DNA of 64,000 nt, taken from positions 124,001 to 188,000 of the forward strand of contig NZ_WBJS01000007.1 in the NCBI RefSeq assembly GCF_009296265.1, in the 5' to 3' direction. The notes below the pieces were generated by a model. It made no database searches, was not told the origin of the DNA, and worked only from the letters and a program-made list of their open reading frames with translations. The position numbers and the translations under genes were made by a program. Origin of the DNA: Thioclava sp. JE_KL1 (GTDB lineage: Bacteria; Pseudomonadota; Alphaproteobacteria; Rhodobacterales; Rhodobacteraceae). Positions 51,750 through 60,231 of the stretch are shown here, in pieces (the stretch's first letter is position 1; every line of letters begins with the position of its first letter).

Positions 51750-52070
51750 ATGAAATCTCCGTCAGACCTGCACACGATGGAAGAGCTGCGCGTCGCGATC
51801 GATGCGCTCGACCGGGAGCTGGTCGAGATGCTCGGTGCGCGCACCCGGCTGATCGCCCGTGCGGCGGAACTCAAACAAGAAAATGGCTGGCCGGCACGCA
51901 TCCCCGACCGGGTCGAGGATGTGGTGGCAAAGGTACGCGCCGCCGCCGGTCCTGCCGGGCTCGATCCCGATCTCGCCGACCGTCTGTGGCGCGAGATGAT
52001 CGAGCATTTCATCGCGCAGGAAGAACAGGTTCTGGGCAAGGGAGACCCCGATGAGCGCCACGATCATTGA
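51750..52070 (+). CDS. Chorismate mutase, AroQ type
   Basis: A 106-residue all-helical chorismate mutase: MEELRVAIDALDRELVEMLG, ARTRLIARAAELKQENG and a C-terminal helix (DRLWREMIEHFIAQEEQV). It converts chorismate to prephenate for Phe/Tyr synthesis. I start it at ATG 51750 behind GGGAG. It sits 67 bases after fhs and overlaps folD by 20 bases, so it is cotranscribed with one-carbon genes. An isochorismate pyruvate-lyase relative cannot be ruled out by sequence alone. Confidence 0.85.
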   Translation: MKSPSDLHTMEELRVAIDALDRELVEMLGARTRLIARAAELKQENGWPARIPDRVEDVVAKVRAAAGPAGLDPDLADRLWREMIEHFIAQEEQVLGKGDPDERHDH

Positions 52071-52929
52071 CGGAAAGGCGCTTGCGCAGGTCAAGCTGGA
52101 CGAGACCTTTGCCGAGGCACAGAGGCTGTCGGAGGCGGGCTGGGCGCCGTGCCTCGTCTCGATCTCTGTCGGCGATGTCGCCGCCGCCGAACTCTATGTG
52201 CGCAACCAGAAGAAATACGCCGAGAAAGCCGGCGTGGCCTTCGAGGTGCGCAACTACCCCGAGACGATCAGCCTCGAACAGCTTCAGGGCGTGCTGGCCG
52301 GTCTGAACGCGGATCCGCGCGTCAACGGCATCATCATCCAGCGCCCGCTGCCCGCCCATATCCCGGTCAAGGTTCTGCAGAAGGCGGTGCATCCGCTCAA
52401 GGACGTGGAGGGGATGCACCCGTCCTCGATCGGCAACATCGTCTATAACGAGCTGGAACTGGGCCCCTGCACGGCCGTCGCGGCGGTGGAGATCCTGAAA
52501 TCCCTGCCGCTCCAGACCGAAGGGCTCAATGTCTGCGTGATCGGCCACTCGGAGATCGTGGGCAAGCCGATCGCCTTCCTGATGATGGGGCTCGGGGCCA
52601 CCGTCACCGTGTGCCACCACATGACGCGGCAGGTCTCGGTGCATTCGCGCGCCGCCGATGCCGTGTTCGTCGCGGTCGGTAAGCCGGGGCTGGTCCATGG
52701 CGAGATGCTCAAACCCGGTGCGGCGCTGATCGATATCGGCATCAACCGGGTCGAGGGGCGCACCGTGGGCGACGCAGATTTCGACAGCTGCGCCGAGGTG
52801 GCGGGCTGGATCACGCCCGTGCCGGGCGGGGTGGGGCCGGTCACGGTCTCGACGCTGATGAACAACGCGGTCCGCGCGACCCGCATGCAGATGGACCATT
52901 ACCGCACGACCTTCGCGGCGGCGGAGTGA
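52051..52929 (+). CDS. Divergent FolD-like protein lacking the catalytic Lys
   Basis: A 292-residue FolD-family protein (methylene-THF dehydrogenase/methenyl-THF cyclohydrolase). The fold motifs are present: TIIDGKALAQ, IIIQRPLPAHI, VIGHSEIVGKPIAFLMMG and the end [20 protein letters not shown]. However, the site equal to Lys54 of E. coli is Gln53 (LYVRNQKK) and Asp121 is Glu120 (KDVEGMH); Tyr49 and Gln97 are kept. Lys and Asp are needed for cyclohydrolase and, in bacteria, often for both activities. It may be a dehydrogenase-only or ligand-binding paralogue, or act on another C1 folate. It overlaps the chorismate mutase and lies 12 bases before the canonical folD. Confidence 0.82.
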   Translation: MSATIIDGKALAQVKLDETFAEAQRLSEAGWAPCLVSISVGDVAAAELYVRNQKKYAEKAGVAFEVRNYPETISLEQLQGVLAGLNADPRVNGIIIQRPLPAHIPVKVLQKAVHPLKDVEGMHPSSIGNIVYNELELGPCTAVAAVEILKSLPLQTEGLNVCVIGHSEIVGKPIAFLMMGLGATVTVCHHMTRQVSVHSRAADAVFVAVGKPGLVHGEMLKPGAALIDIGINRVEGRTVGDADFDSCAEVAGWITPVPGGVGPVTVSTLMNNAVRATRMQMDHYRTTFAAAE

Positions 52930-52941
52930 CGGAGGAATGAA

Positions 52942-53844
52942 ATGACGGCGACGATCATCGACGGGAAGGCCTTCGCAGCGAGCGTGCGCGAGAAAGTGGC
53001 CGAGCATGTCACCCGGCTGCAAGAGGAACACGGCATCACGCCGGGGCTCGCAGTGGTGCTGGTGGGCGAAGACCCGGCCAGCCAAGTCTATGTGCGCAAC
53101 AAGGGCAAGCAGACGCTCGAAGCCGGGATGAACTCCTACGAGCACAAGCTGCCCGCGGAGACCTCCGAGGCCGATCTGCTGGCGCTGGTCGAGAAGCTCA
53201 ACGCCGATCCGGCGGTGCATGGCATCCTCGTGCAGCTGCCGTTGCCCGATCACATCGACGAGGAGAAGGTGATCAACTCGATTACCCCCGCGAAGGATGT
53301 CGATGGCTTCCATATCCTCAATGTGGGCCTTCTGGGCACCGGGCAGAAGTCGATGGTGCCCTGCACGCCGTTGGGCTGCCTGATGATGCTGCGCGACCAA
53401 CTGGGCAGCCTCTCGGGGCTGAATGCCGTCGTGGTGGGCCGCTCGAACATCGTCGGCAAGCCGATGGCGCAACTGCTGCTGCGCGACAGCTGCACCGTCA
53501 CCATCGCGCATAGCCGCACCAAGGATCTCGCCGATGTCTGCCGGGGCGCCGATATCCTCGTGGCCGCCGTGGGCCGCCCGCGCATGATCCCGGGCGACTG
53601 GGTGAAGCCCGGCGCGACCGTGATCGATGTCGGTATCAACCGGATCGACGCGCCCGAGAAGGGCGAGGGCAAGACCCGGCTGGTGGGCGATGTCGATTTC
53701 GACAGCGCCAAGGAGGTCGCGGGCGCGATCACCCCGGTGCCGGGCGGCGTCGGCCCGATGACCATCGCCTGCCTTCTGGCCAACACGGTCACCGCCTGCT
53801 GCCGCGCGAACAACCTGCCCGAACCTGAGGGTTTGACTGCCTGA
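52942..53844 (+). CDS. folD: FolD, bifunctional methylene-THF dehydrogenase/cyclohydrolase
   Basis: A 300-residue canonical FolD: YVRNKGK with Tyr50 and Lys54, [11 protein letters not shown] with Gln98, KDVDGFH with Asp121, [17 protein letters not shown] and [20 protein letters not shown]. It interconverts methylene-THF and 10-formyl-THF and with Fhs can move formate-level carbon to or from serine/glycine and methionine synthesis. It ends the one-carbon unit. All active-site residues that the neighbouring copy has lost are present. Confidence 0.96.
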   Translation: MTATIIDGKAFAASVREKVAEHVTRLQEEHGITPGLAVVLVGEDPASQVYVRNKGKQTLEAGMNSYEHKLPAETSEADLLALVEKLNADPAVHGILVQLPLPDHIDEEKVINSITPAKDVDGFHILNVGLLGTGQKSMVPCTPLGCLMMLRDQLGSLSGLNAVVVGRSNIVGKPMAQLLLRDSCTVTIAHSRTKDLADVCRGADILVAAVGRPRMIPGDWVKPGATVIDVGINRIDAPEKGEGKTRLVGDVDFDSAKEVAGAITPVPGGVGPMTIACLLANTVTACCRANNLPEPEGLTA

Positions 53845-53940
53845 CAAAGGTAGGTAAGGATTTCCACAGGTTGGGTGGGGTAAGCGGCCTTTGCCGTTGT
53901 CGGAACCGTAACGCTTGCGTTACCCAGGCGTCATTGGGGC

Positions 53941-54804
53941 GTGACGGCAATGGCAGGTTTCTGGAAAATATATTGGCGGGCATTGAAGATCCCGGCTCTG
54001 CCGGTGATCTGGGTCGTGGCATCGCTATTCGGCATCGTGGCCGGCCCGTTCAACACTCTCGAATCCATGTCGCTCGGTGCGCGCGTGATTTTCTGGCCGC
54101 TCAGTGTCGCGGTCGGCATCCTGATTGGCGCGGCGATCCGCATTTTTGTGCGGCGGAAGCTGGGTTTGCGCCGGTTCCGCTACGAGGCGCCCACGCTTGC
54201 CGGCCTTTCCGCTTTGGTACTGACTGTGCCGCTTTACCTGCTCGTTCTGCTGCTTGCGGCGAAGCCCAACTTCCGGGGGTTCGAGATATTCCACATGGCG
54301 GGCTATATCCTCGGCCTCTCAATGGCAGGCTCCACACTGCGGCACTGGATGGCGCCTCAGCAGGGGCGCCCGAAGCGGACGCAGGAGGCTTCAGTGGACG
54401 CTGCGGAGAAGCAGGCCCGCCGGGACGTTGAGGCAGCGGGTAAGGGGGCTCTGTCTTCGCCCACGCCGCGTTTGCTGTATCGGCTCGAGCCTGACCTGCG
54501 CGCACCGCTGATCCGCCTCGCGGTGAATGACCACTATGTCGACGTGGTGACCGAAGCCGGGGAGACGAGCCTGCTGATCCGGCTTGCCGATGCGATTGCC
54601 GAGACCGAGGGCGCGCCGGGCCTGCAGGTCCATCGCTCGCATTGGGTCGCGCGTGATGCGGTGCGCGGCATGCGCAAGGAGAAGGGGCGCGTCTTCCTGC
54701 AGATGGCCGATGGCGTAGAGGTGCCCGTCTCGCGCACCTACCAGCCACAGGTCGAGGCGGCGCGGTTCCGCGCGCCCGATACCGATGGGATGGCCGCCCA
54801 GTAG
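53941..54804 (+). CDS. Membrane-anchored LytTR regulator
   Basis: A 287-residue protein: four membrane helices (about 12-32, 48-70, 85-105, 112-130), a charged linker with small residues, and a C-terminal LytTR DNA-binding domain (about 175-275: LIRLAVNDHYVDVVTEAGET, HRSHWVARDAVRGM, MADGVEVPVSRTY). Such proteins are sensors and DNA binders without a kinase. It starts at GTG 53941 (or ATG 53950). It converges with the ATPase at 54810 and lies next to the Tad locus; regulation of that locus is possible but not shown. Confidence 0.85.
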   Translation: MTAMAGFWKIYWRALKIPALPVIWVVASLFGIVAGPFNTLESMSLGARVIFWPLSVAVGILIGAAIRIFVRRKLGLRRFRYEAPTLAGLSALVLTVPLYLLVLLLAAKPNFRGFEIFHMAGYILGLSMAGSTLRHWMAPQQGRPKRTQEASVDAAEKQARRDVEAAGKGALSSPTPRLLYRLEPDLRAPLIRLAVNDHYVDVVTEAGETSLLIRLADAIAETEGAPGLQVHRSHWVARDAVRGMRKEKGRVFLQMADGVEVPVSRTYQPQVEAARFRAPDTDGMAAQ

Positions 54805-54809
54805 CGCCT

Positions 54810-56120
54810 TTAGTGGACGATCACCTCGTCTCTGACGAACATGTTGTCCCAGGCGCGATCCACCAGCTCCGGCGTCATCTGATAGGGGATGCCCTCGAAT
54901 TCGCAGATCGAAATCATCTGGTCGATCAGGAAGACCGGCTGATAGTTCGCGTAGATATTGTCGATGGTGGGGTACTTCACCTTCAGCAGATGCAGCAGCG
55001 CCTTCTCGTCGAGCGGCATGTTGCGCTTCTTCGCCATCATCTGGAAAATTTTGAGATAGTCGGACTGGTTCGGCCCGTCGATCTTGATCTTGAAGAAGAT
55101 ACGACGCAGCGCCGCCTTATCGAAGATCTCGTTCGGGTGGAAGTTGGTCGAGAAGATCACGAGCGTGTCGAAGGGCACCTCGAATTTCTCGCCCGATTGC
55201 AGCGAGAGGATATCGCGGTTCTCTTCCAGCGGAACGATCCAGCGGTTCACGAGCTTCTGCGGCGGCTCGGCCTGACGGCCAAGGTCGTCCACGATGAAGA
55301 CGCCGCCAGCCGATTTGAACTGCAGCGGCGCGGTATAGGTGCGCGCAGTTGCGTTGTATTTCAGGTCGAGCATGTCGAGCGAAAGTTCACCGCCGGTGAT
55401 CACGGTCGGGCGCTCGCAATAGACGTAGCGCTGATCGAACTGCATCCCGCGCTTGCGCAGCGAAGTCGGGTCGTCTTCCTCGACCGGGACGGGGGTGTGT
55501 ACGATCGGGTCGTAGACGGTGATGATCTGGCCCGCATATTCGATGGCGCGGGGGATGAAGATATTGTCGCCGATCGCGTCGCGGATGCCGTTAGAGATCG
55601 AGGATTTCCCGTTGCCGGGCGGGCCATACATCAGGATCGAGCGCCCCGAGGAGACCGCCGGGCCAAGCTGGCCGATCAGGTCGGGCGGCAGGATCAGGTG
55701 GCCCATCGCACCCAGAAGCTGCTGGCGAGTGAGCTGGATGTTGCGGATCGACTGGCGCTTCACCTGTTCGCGATAGACGGTCAGCGGCACCGGCATCGCG
55801 CCGTAATATTCCGACTGCGCAAGCGCATCGAGCGCGCGCGCCTTGCCGGTGTCCGACAGCTGGAAGCCCATCTCGCCGCCGGAATTGGCGTGCAGCGTGC
55901 CCATCGCCTCCAACAGGCCCTGCTTGCGGCACATGTCGATCAGGTCCTGCACCATCGTCATCGGCAGGCAGAGCAGCTTGGACAGCGCAGAGGCCGTGTC
56001 CGTATTGGTGCGGAACATCGTCTTGAGCAGGATGTCCCGCATCATCACGACGTTCAGCCCGGTTTCCTCCAGCGCGCGCGGCGGGGCCGGGGCGATGACA
56101 TTCGAGGTCATCATGTTCAT
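54810..56120 (-). CDS. AAA ATPase at the end of the Tad locus
   Basis: A 436-residue ATPase: a helical N-terminal region resembling a winged helix (about 20-130), then an AAA+ core with Walker A SILMYGPPGNGKSSIS (about 160-175), Walker B GGVFIVDDLGRQAEPP, and LVIFSTNFHPNEIFDKAALR as sensor/arginine-finger region. It is a cytoplasmic protein of unknown role, frequently seen beside tad genes in this order, possibly in pilus regulation or assembly. A GAGG ribosome site precedes the ATG. It lies 142 bases after cpaA, in the same direction. Confidence 0.75.
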   Translation of the reverse strand: MNMMTSNVIAPAPPRALEETGLNVVMMRDILLKTMFRTNTDTASALSKLLCLPMTMVQDLIDMCRKQGLLEAMGTLHANSGGEMGFQLSDTGKARALDALAQSEYYGAMPVPLTVYREQVKRQSIRNIQLTRQQLLGAMGHLILPPDLIGQLGPAVSSGRSILMYGPPGNGKSSISNGIRDAIGDNIFIPRAIEYAGQIITVYDPIVHTPVPVEEDDPTSLRKRGMQFDQRYVYCERPTVITGGELSLDMLDLKYNATARTYTAPLQFKSAGGVFIVDDLGRQAEPPQKLVNRWIVPLEENRDILSLQSGEKFEVPFDTLVIFSTNFHPNEIFDKAALRRIFFKIKIDGPNQSDYLKIFQMMAKKRNMPLDEKALLHLLKVKYPTIDNIYANYQPVFLIDQMISICEFEGIPYQMTPELVDRAWDNMFVRDEVIVH

Positions 56121-56262
56121 CTGGCGCGTCCTCTCGGCTGTGCACCCCGCTTTGGTCCTGCGCGGGGGCTAAGATCGGTCCGGGCCAATCTTGCCGGTGA
56201 TTGTGGCCAAATGTTGGAAAAACCGGGTAATCGCCGCGATACCCGATCGGGAGGCTGAACAA

Positions 56263-56763
56263 TCAGCCCAGCGCCACGAGCAGCAGATACGCCCAGAGCG
56301 TGCCGACCAGCGCCAGCCCCATCGGGAAGTCCTTGCGCTTCCAGCTCACCCAGTCGGGCGTGGCGTTCACCACGGCGGGGATTGCGCGAAAGATCCGGTG
56401 CGCGGCGAAGGCCGCAAGCAGGAAGGCGCAGAGCAGGAACATCGTCAACTGCACGTCGAACAGCTCATGCGAGAAGAACGGCGCGGCTGCGGCTGCGAAT
56501 TTCGCGTCGCCCGCACCGAAATGCGCGATCTGGTTCAGGATGTAACCGATCACGAAGACGACCAGCGCATGGCTCCACCGCCAGGCATAGACGTCGATCG
56601 GCAAGAGGAACGGTCCCGCGAAAGCGAAGATCACCAGAAGCGCCAGCACTGCCTTGTTGCGGATTTTCATGTATTTGAGATCGGTGAAGACCACCCAGGC
56701 GCAAACCGGGGTGATCAGCACCAGAAAGATCAGCGCCGACAGGGGCGGGGCGAGACCGAGCAT
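56263..56763 (-). CDS. cpaA: CpaA, prepilin peptidase (TadV)
   Basis: A 166-residue membrane protein of the A24 peptidase family with the two catalytic Asp motifs: FTDLKYMKIRN (near residue 28) and GAGDAKF (near 85). It cleaves Flp prepilin and TadE/F pseudopilin leaders. Five membrane helices are predicted by inspection. It lies four bases after the TPR gene at 56768. Confidence 0.92.
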   Translation of the reverse strand: MLGLAPPLSALIFLVLITPVCAWVVFTDLKYMKIRNKAVLALLVIFAFAGPFLLPIDVYAWRWSHALVVFVIGYILNQIAHFGAGDAKFAAAAAPFFSHELFDVQLTMFLLCAFLLAAFAAHRIFRAIPAVVNATPDWVSWKRKDFPMGLALVGTLWAYLLLVALG

Positions 56764-56767
56764 CCTC

Positions 56768-57640
56768 TTAGCCTTTCAGTGCGCTCGACGATCCCTGATC
56801 GAGCGCCTTAAGCGCCCGGTCGGCCTCCGCGAAATATTGCGGATTGGTGTCGATCGCGTCTTGCAACAGCGTCTTGCCGATATTGACGTCGCCGCGCTTC
56901 ACCGCGGCCAGACCCGCCGTATACAGAAGCTGCGCGCGTTCCGTCTGGGTCATGTCGATAACGGGCAGGTCGTATTTGCCCTGGCTGGCCCGCGCGAGCA
57001 CGAGGTTGTTCTTCGTGGTGAAGCGGGTCGGATCGTAGGTGAGCGCTTCCTTGAACAGCTTCTCGGCGCCTGCGGCATCGCCGCGGCTGAGCTTGGAGAA
57101 GCCCCAGTTGTTGTAGATGCCCGCGGGCTTCGTGGTCAGGCCCGCCGCGGTCTCGTAGAAGCTGTCGGCCTTCTTCCACTGTTTCTCGCTATCGGCCACC
57201 ATCGCTTCGAGCCGGTAGCGATCATAGGTCTCGTGGGTCGGCGGCACGGTGTCCAGCGTGGCCTTCGCCCCGGACCAGTCATTGGAGCGGATCTGCGCCT
57301 CGGCCATCGACACGCGGTCGTCATTGGTCGCGCCCGGCATGGCGAGAACCTCTTGCCAGACCTTCACGGCCTGCACGGGCTTTTGCGCGCGCACCAGCGA
57401 TTTCGCGAGGCCGCGCTTGGCGTCGATCCGATCGGGGTGGTCGTTGGACAGCCGCGTGAAATAGGTCACGGCCTCGTTCGGATCGGCGACCGTCAGCATG
57501 ATGTCGGTGAGGTTGGTCTCATCAACGGCATTCACGCTTTTCATCGCGCGCGCGACTTCGGCGTCGCTGTTATTGCCCATACAGCCGGAGAGAGTCATCG
57601 CGCAGCCAGCCAAGGCTGCCAGAAAGATCGGGTGGCGCAT
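56768..57640 (-). CDS. TadD-type TPR lipoprotein
   Basis: A 290-residue lipoprotein: a signal with lipobox TLSGC (about 16-20) and several TPR repeats (AVKVWQEVLAMPGATNDDRV, IYNNWGFSKLSRGDAAGAEK, LFKEALTYDPTRF). TadD is an outer-membrane TPR lipoprotein needed for Flp pilus assembly. It precedes cpaA and follows a second TPR lipoprotein gene. Confidence 0.85.
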   Translation of the reverse strand: MRHPIFLAALAGCAMTLSGCMGNNSDAEVARAMKSVNAVDETNLTDIMLTVADPNEAVTYFTRLSNDHPDRIDAKRGLAKSLVRAQKPVQAVKVWQEVLAMPGATNDDRVSMAEAQIRSNDWSGAKATLDTVPPTHETYDRYRLEAMVADSEKQWKKADSFYETAAGLTTKPAGIYNNWGFSKLSRGDAAGAEKLFKEALTYDPTRFTTKNNLVLARASQGKYDLPVIDMTQTERAQLLYTAGLAAVKRGDVNIGKTLLQDAIDTNPQYFAEADRALKALDQGSSSALKG

Positions 57641-57667
57641 GTTACCTGCGTCCTTTTTGCTCGAGCC

Positions 57668-58237
57668 TCAGTGCTTCGTCAGCAGCAGGTAGTCACCGAC
57701 CCCTTTCCTGACGAGCGTGAACTGCTTGTCCTGTGGCGCAGCGTAACCCGGCTCTTCTATTTTTGCGAGCGCCCGCTTGAGGTTTTGCTTGATCGCGTCC
57801 GATTGGCCACTGTCCAGCGCGAAGGCGAGTTTGAAGACGCGCGCGGCTTCGGCGTATTTGCCGCGCTCCATCAGAACGACGCCAAGGTTATTCCATGCCG
57901 GCACGAAGGTCTGATCGGCCTCGGTCGCACGGCGCAGCATCTGTTCGGCTTGGTTCAGGCGTCCCAGTTTCAGGTCGGCCGAACCGATGCCCGAGAGGAT
58001 TTCCGCCGTCGCGCCATGCTGGCCCGCCGCGCGGTAATAGGCCTTGAGCGCAAGCTCGTATTCGCCCGCGTCCATCAGCCGGTGACCGACGAGAAGCCCG
58101 TCGACCGCCTCCGCACCGGGTTTGGTGCCGGGGGCGAAAGCGCCCCGTTTCTCAGCCGAAAGGCCGCCCGGGTTGCAGGCGGCCAGTGTGCTTACTGTCA
58201 GCGCGGCCAGTATCAGGCCGCGGCGCTTTGGGGTCAT
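57668..58237 (-). CDS. tadD: Second TadD-like TPR lipoprotein
   Basis: An 189-residue lipoprotein with lipobox TLAAC and TPR repeats (AYYRAAGQHGATAEILSGIG, RRATEADQTFVPAWNNLGVV, LMERGKYAEAARVFKLAFAL). I start it at ATG 58237, where the signal peptide begins, rather than at the upstream 58297 inside tadC. The reading frame begins four bases after the tadC stop. Its pairing with the other TPR gene suggests a tandem duplication or two TadD subtypes. Confidence 0.85.
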   Translation of the reverse strand: MTPKRRGLILAALTVSTLAACNPGGLSAEKRGAFAPGTKPGAEAVDGLLVGHRLMDAGEYELALKAYYRAAGQHGATAEILSGIGSADLKLGRLNQAEQMLRRATEADQTFVPAWNNLGVVLMERGKYAEAARVFKLAFALDSGQSDAIKQNLKRALAKIEEPGYAAPQDKQFTLVRKGVGDYLLLTKH

Positions 58238-58241
58238 ACCG

Positions 58242-59249
58242 TCAAATGCCCATATTCCTGAAGTTCTCAAGCATATCATGGATCGACGGACCAACAAGAA
58301 TGATCAGAAGCGGCGGCACGGTGAACATCATCGTGCCCAGCGTCATCTTGGTGGGGATCTTGTTGGCGGCTTCCTCGGCGCGCATGATCCGCTTGTCGCG
58401 CATGTCGGCGGCATAGAGGCGCAGGGCCTCGGCGATCGAGGTGCCGAATTGCTGCGACTGGATCATCACGGTCACGAAGCTCGCGATATCCGGCACGCCA
58501 GAACGTTCGCCGAAATTGCGTAGCACGGTCGACTTGTCGAGACCGGCCTTGATCTCGTGGGCGACCATCGCGAATTCCTCGGACAGGGCCGGGTAGGATT
58601 TGTTCAGCTCTTTCGAGACCCGGATGATCCCCTGATCGAGCGACTGGCCCGCCTCGACGCAGACGAGCAGCATGTCGAGCGAGTCCGGGAAACCGTTTTG
58701 CATCTCGTCGGTGCGCGCTTTCACGCGCTTGTTCACCCAGTATTTCGGGCCGTAATATCCGACGCCGCCGGGGCCGAGCACCCAGAGCACCGTGCCCAGC
58801 ATCCCCATGCTTTGCCCCTCGGGCGCGCCGGAGTTGTAGAGCACGACATAAAGCGAGCCGAGCGCAAGCAGGCCGATGCCCGCCGCGAACTGGACCGCGT
58901 GGAAGGTGCGCACGGCATTCGGGCCGCGATAGCCGGCCGATTGCAGCCATTTCCGCGACTCCGACAGTTCCTCGGCGTTTTGCGGCTCGAGGAAGGCCGA
59001 ATATTTCTGCAGCTTGTCGCTCTGAGTGTCGCGCAGCTTCTGGTTCGTTTTGTCCGTGTTGCCGCCGGTATTCTGGCGCGGCTGGCGCGGGGCTTTCCCA
59101 CGGATCTTGTCGAACGGATCCTCGCGCTTCTTCAGGAGCGCAGGGATCGCGGCGAGCACCAGAAGCCCGCCGAGCGCCGCCAGAGCGATCATCGGCCCCA
59201 TCGGCCCGAGCGCATCGGTCAGCATCTGGTTGATGGCAGCGAAATCCAT
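58242..59249 (-). CDS. tadC: TadC, Tad platform protein
   Basis: A 335-residue protein with an N-terminal membrane segment, a pair after about 125, and the type II secretion F domain: DSLDMLLVCVEAGQSLDQGI, SYPALSEEFAMVAHEIKAGL, SFVTVMIQSQQFGTSIAEAL. With TadB it forms the inner-membrane platform of the Flp pilus. It follows tadB by ten bases. Confidence 0.93.
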   Translation of the reverse strand: MDFAAINQMLTDALGPMGPMIALAALGGLLVLAAIPALLKKREDPFDKIRGKAPRQPRQNTGGNTDKTNQKLRDTQSDKLQKYSAFLEPQNAEELSESRKWLQSAGYRGPNAVRTFHAVQFAAGIGLLALGSLYVVLYNSGAPEGQSMGMLGTVLWVLGPGGVGYYGPKYWVNKRVKARTDEMQNGFPDSLDMLLVCVEAGQSLDQGIIRVSKELNKSYPALSEEFAMVAHEIKAGLDKSTVLRNFGERSGVPDIASFVTVMIQSQQFGTSIAEALRLYAADMRDKRIMRAEEAANKIPTKMTLGTMMFTVPPLLIILVGPSIHDMLENFRNMGI

Positions 59250-59259
59250 TGGGCTCTCC

Positions 59260-60219
59260 TCAGACCTTGATGGTTGTCATGACCTTCATGAAGATCACGT
59301 TGGCGCCGAGCAGCAGGAACACCACGATGGCGGCTGGAATGAAGGCGGCGGTCGTTTTGACCTCGTCATAATAGTCGGGCGAGACGACCTGAATGATCAC
59401 CATCACCACGACGGGGAAGGCCGACAGGAAGATGCCCGACCAGCGCGGCTCTGCGGTGATCGCCTTCACGCGGCGGAACAGCCGGAAGCGCGAGCGGATG
59501 ACCTTCGACAGACCTTCGAGAACTTCGGCGAGGTTGCCGCCCGAGGTCTGCTGGATCGACACGGCGACCGCGAGGAAGCGCAGATCCTGCATATCCAGAC
59601 GTTCGGCCATTTCCGAGATCGCTTCGGCCACGTTGCGCCCATAGGCGGCCTCGTCGGCGATGATGCCGAACTCGGTGCCCATCGGATCGGGGATTTCGCG
59701 TGCGACGGCCTGGATCGCGGAGGCCAGCGGATGGCCCACGCGCAAGCTGCGCACCATCAGTTCCACCGCATCGGGAAGTTGCTCCTCCATCAGCGCCATG
59801 CGCTTCTTGGCCTTTGAGCTGACCCAGAAGAACACGCCGCCCACGCCCATGAAGAGCGCGAGGAAAATACGGATGAAGAGTCCCGCCTGCGAGGCCACCG
59901 TGAGCGCGATGAAGGCGGCGAAACAGGCGAAGGCCATGATGCCGATCAGGGCCATCGGCGAGAAGGCGATATTGCCCTTCTGCGCCTTGTCGGCCAGCAG
60001 CGAATAGAGCGGGATCGAGCGCGCGTCGTTATGCTGCGTCGCTTCCTTGCGCAGACGTTCCAGCACCTCTTCGCGCCGCTCACCCTTGTTGAGCATCTCG
60101 AGGCGGCGATTGACCCGCTTGTTGAGCGAGATCGATTTGCCGAAGAACAGCAGATAGACGCCTTCGACGAGCAGCAGCACTGCGACGAAGATCAGCAGGT
60201 AGATAATGGGGGTCGCCAT
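59260..60219 (-). CDS. tadB: TadB, Tad platform protein
   Basis: A 319-residue protein with an N-terminal membrane segment (about 2-22), a pair near 90-130, and a GspF domain: LPDAVELMVRSLRVGHPLAS, AYGRNVAEAISEMAERLDMQ and AVSIQQTSGGNLAEVLEGLS. It partners with TadC around the CpaF ATPase. It follows cpaF by 12 bases. Confidence 0.93.
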   Translation of the reverse strand: MATPIIYLLIFVAVLLLVEGVYLLFFGKSISLNKRVNRRLEMLNKGERREEVLERLRKEATQHNDARSIPLYSLLADKAQKGNIAFSPMALIGIMAFACFAAFIALTVASQAGLFIRIFLALFMGVGGVFFWVSSKAKKRMALMEEQLPDAVELMVRSLRVGHPLASAIQAVAREIPDPMGTEFGIIADEAAYGRNVAEAISEMAERLDMQDLRFLAVAVSIQQTSGGNLAEVLEGLSKVIRSRFRLFRRVKAITAEPRWSGIFLSAFPVVVMVIIQVVSPDYYDEVKTTAAFIPAAIVVFLLLGANVIFMKVMTTIKV

Positions 60220-60231
60220 GGCGGGGTGTCC

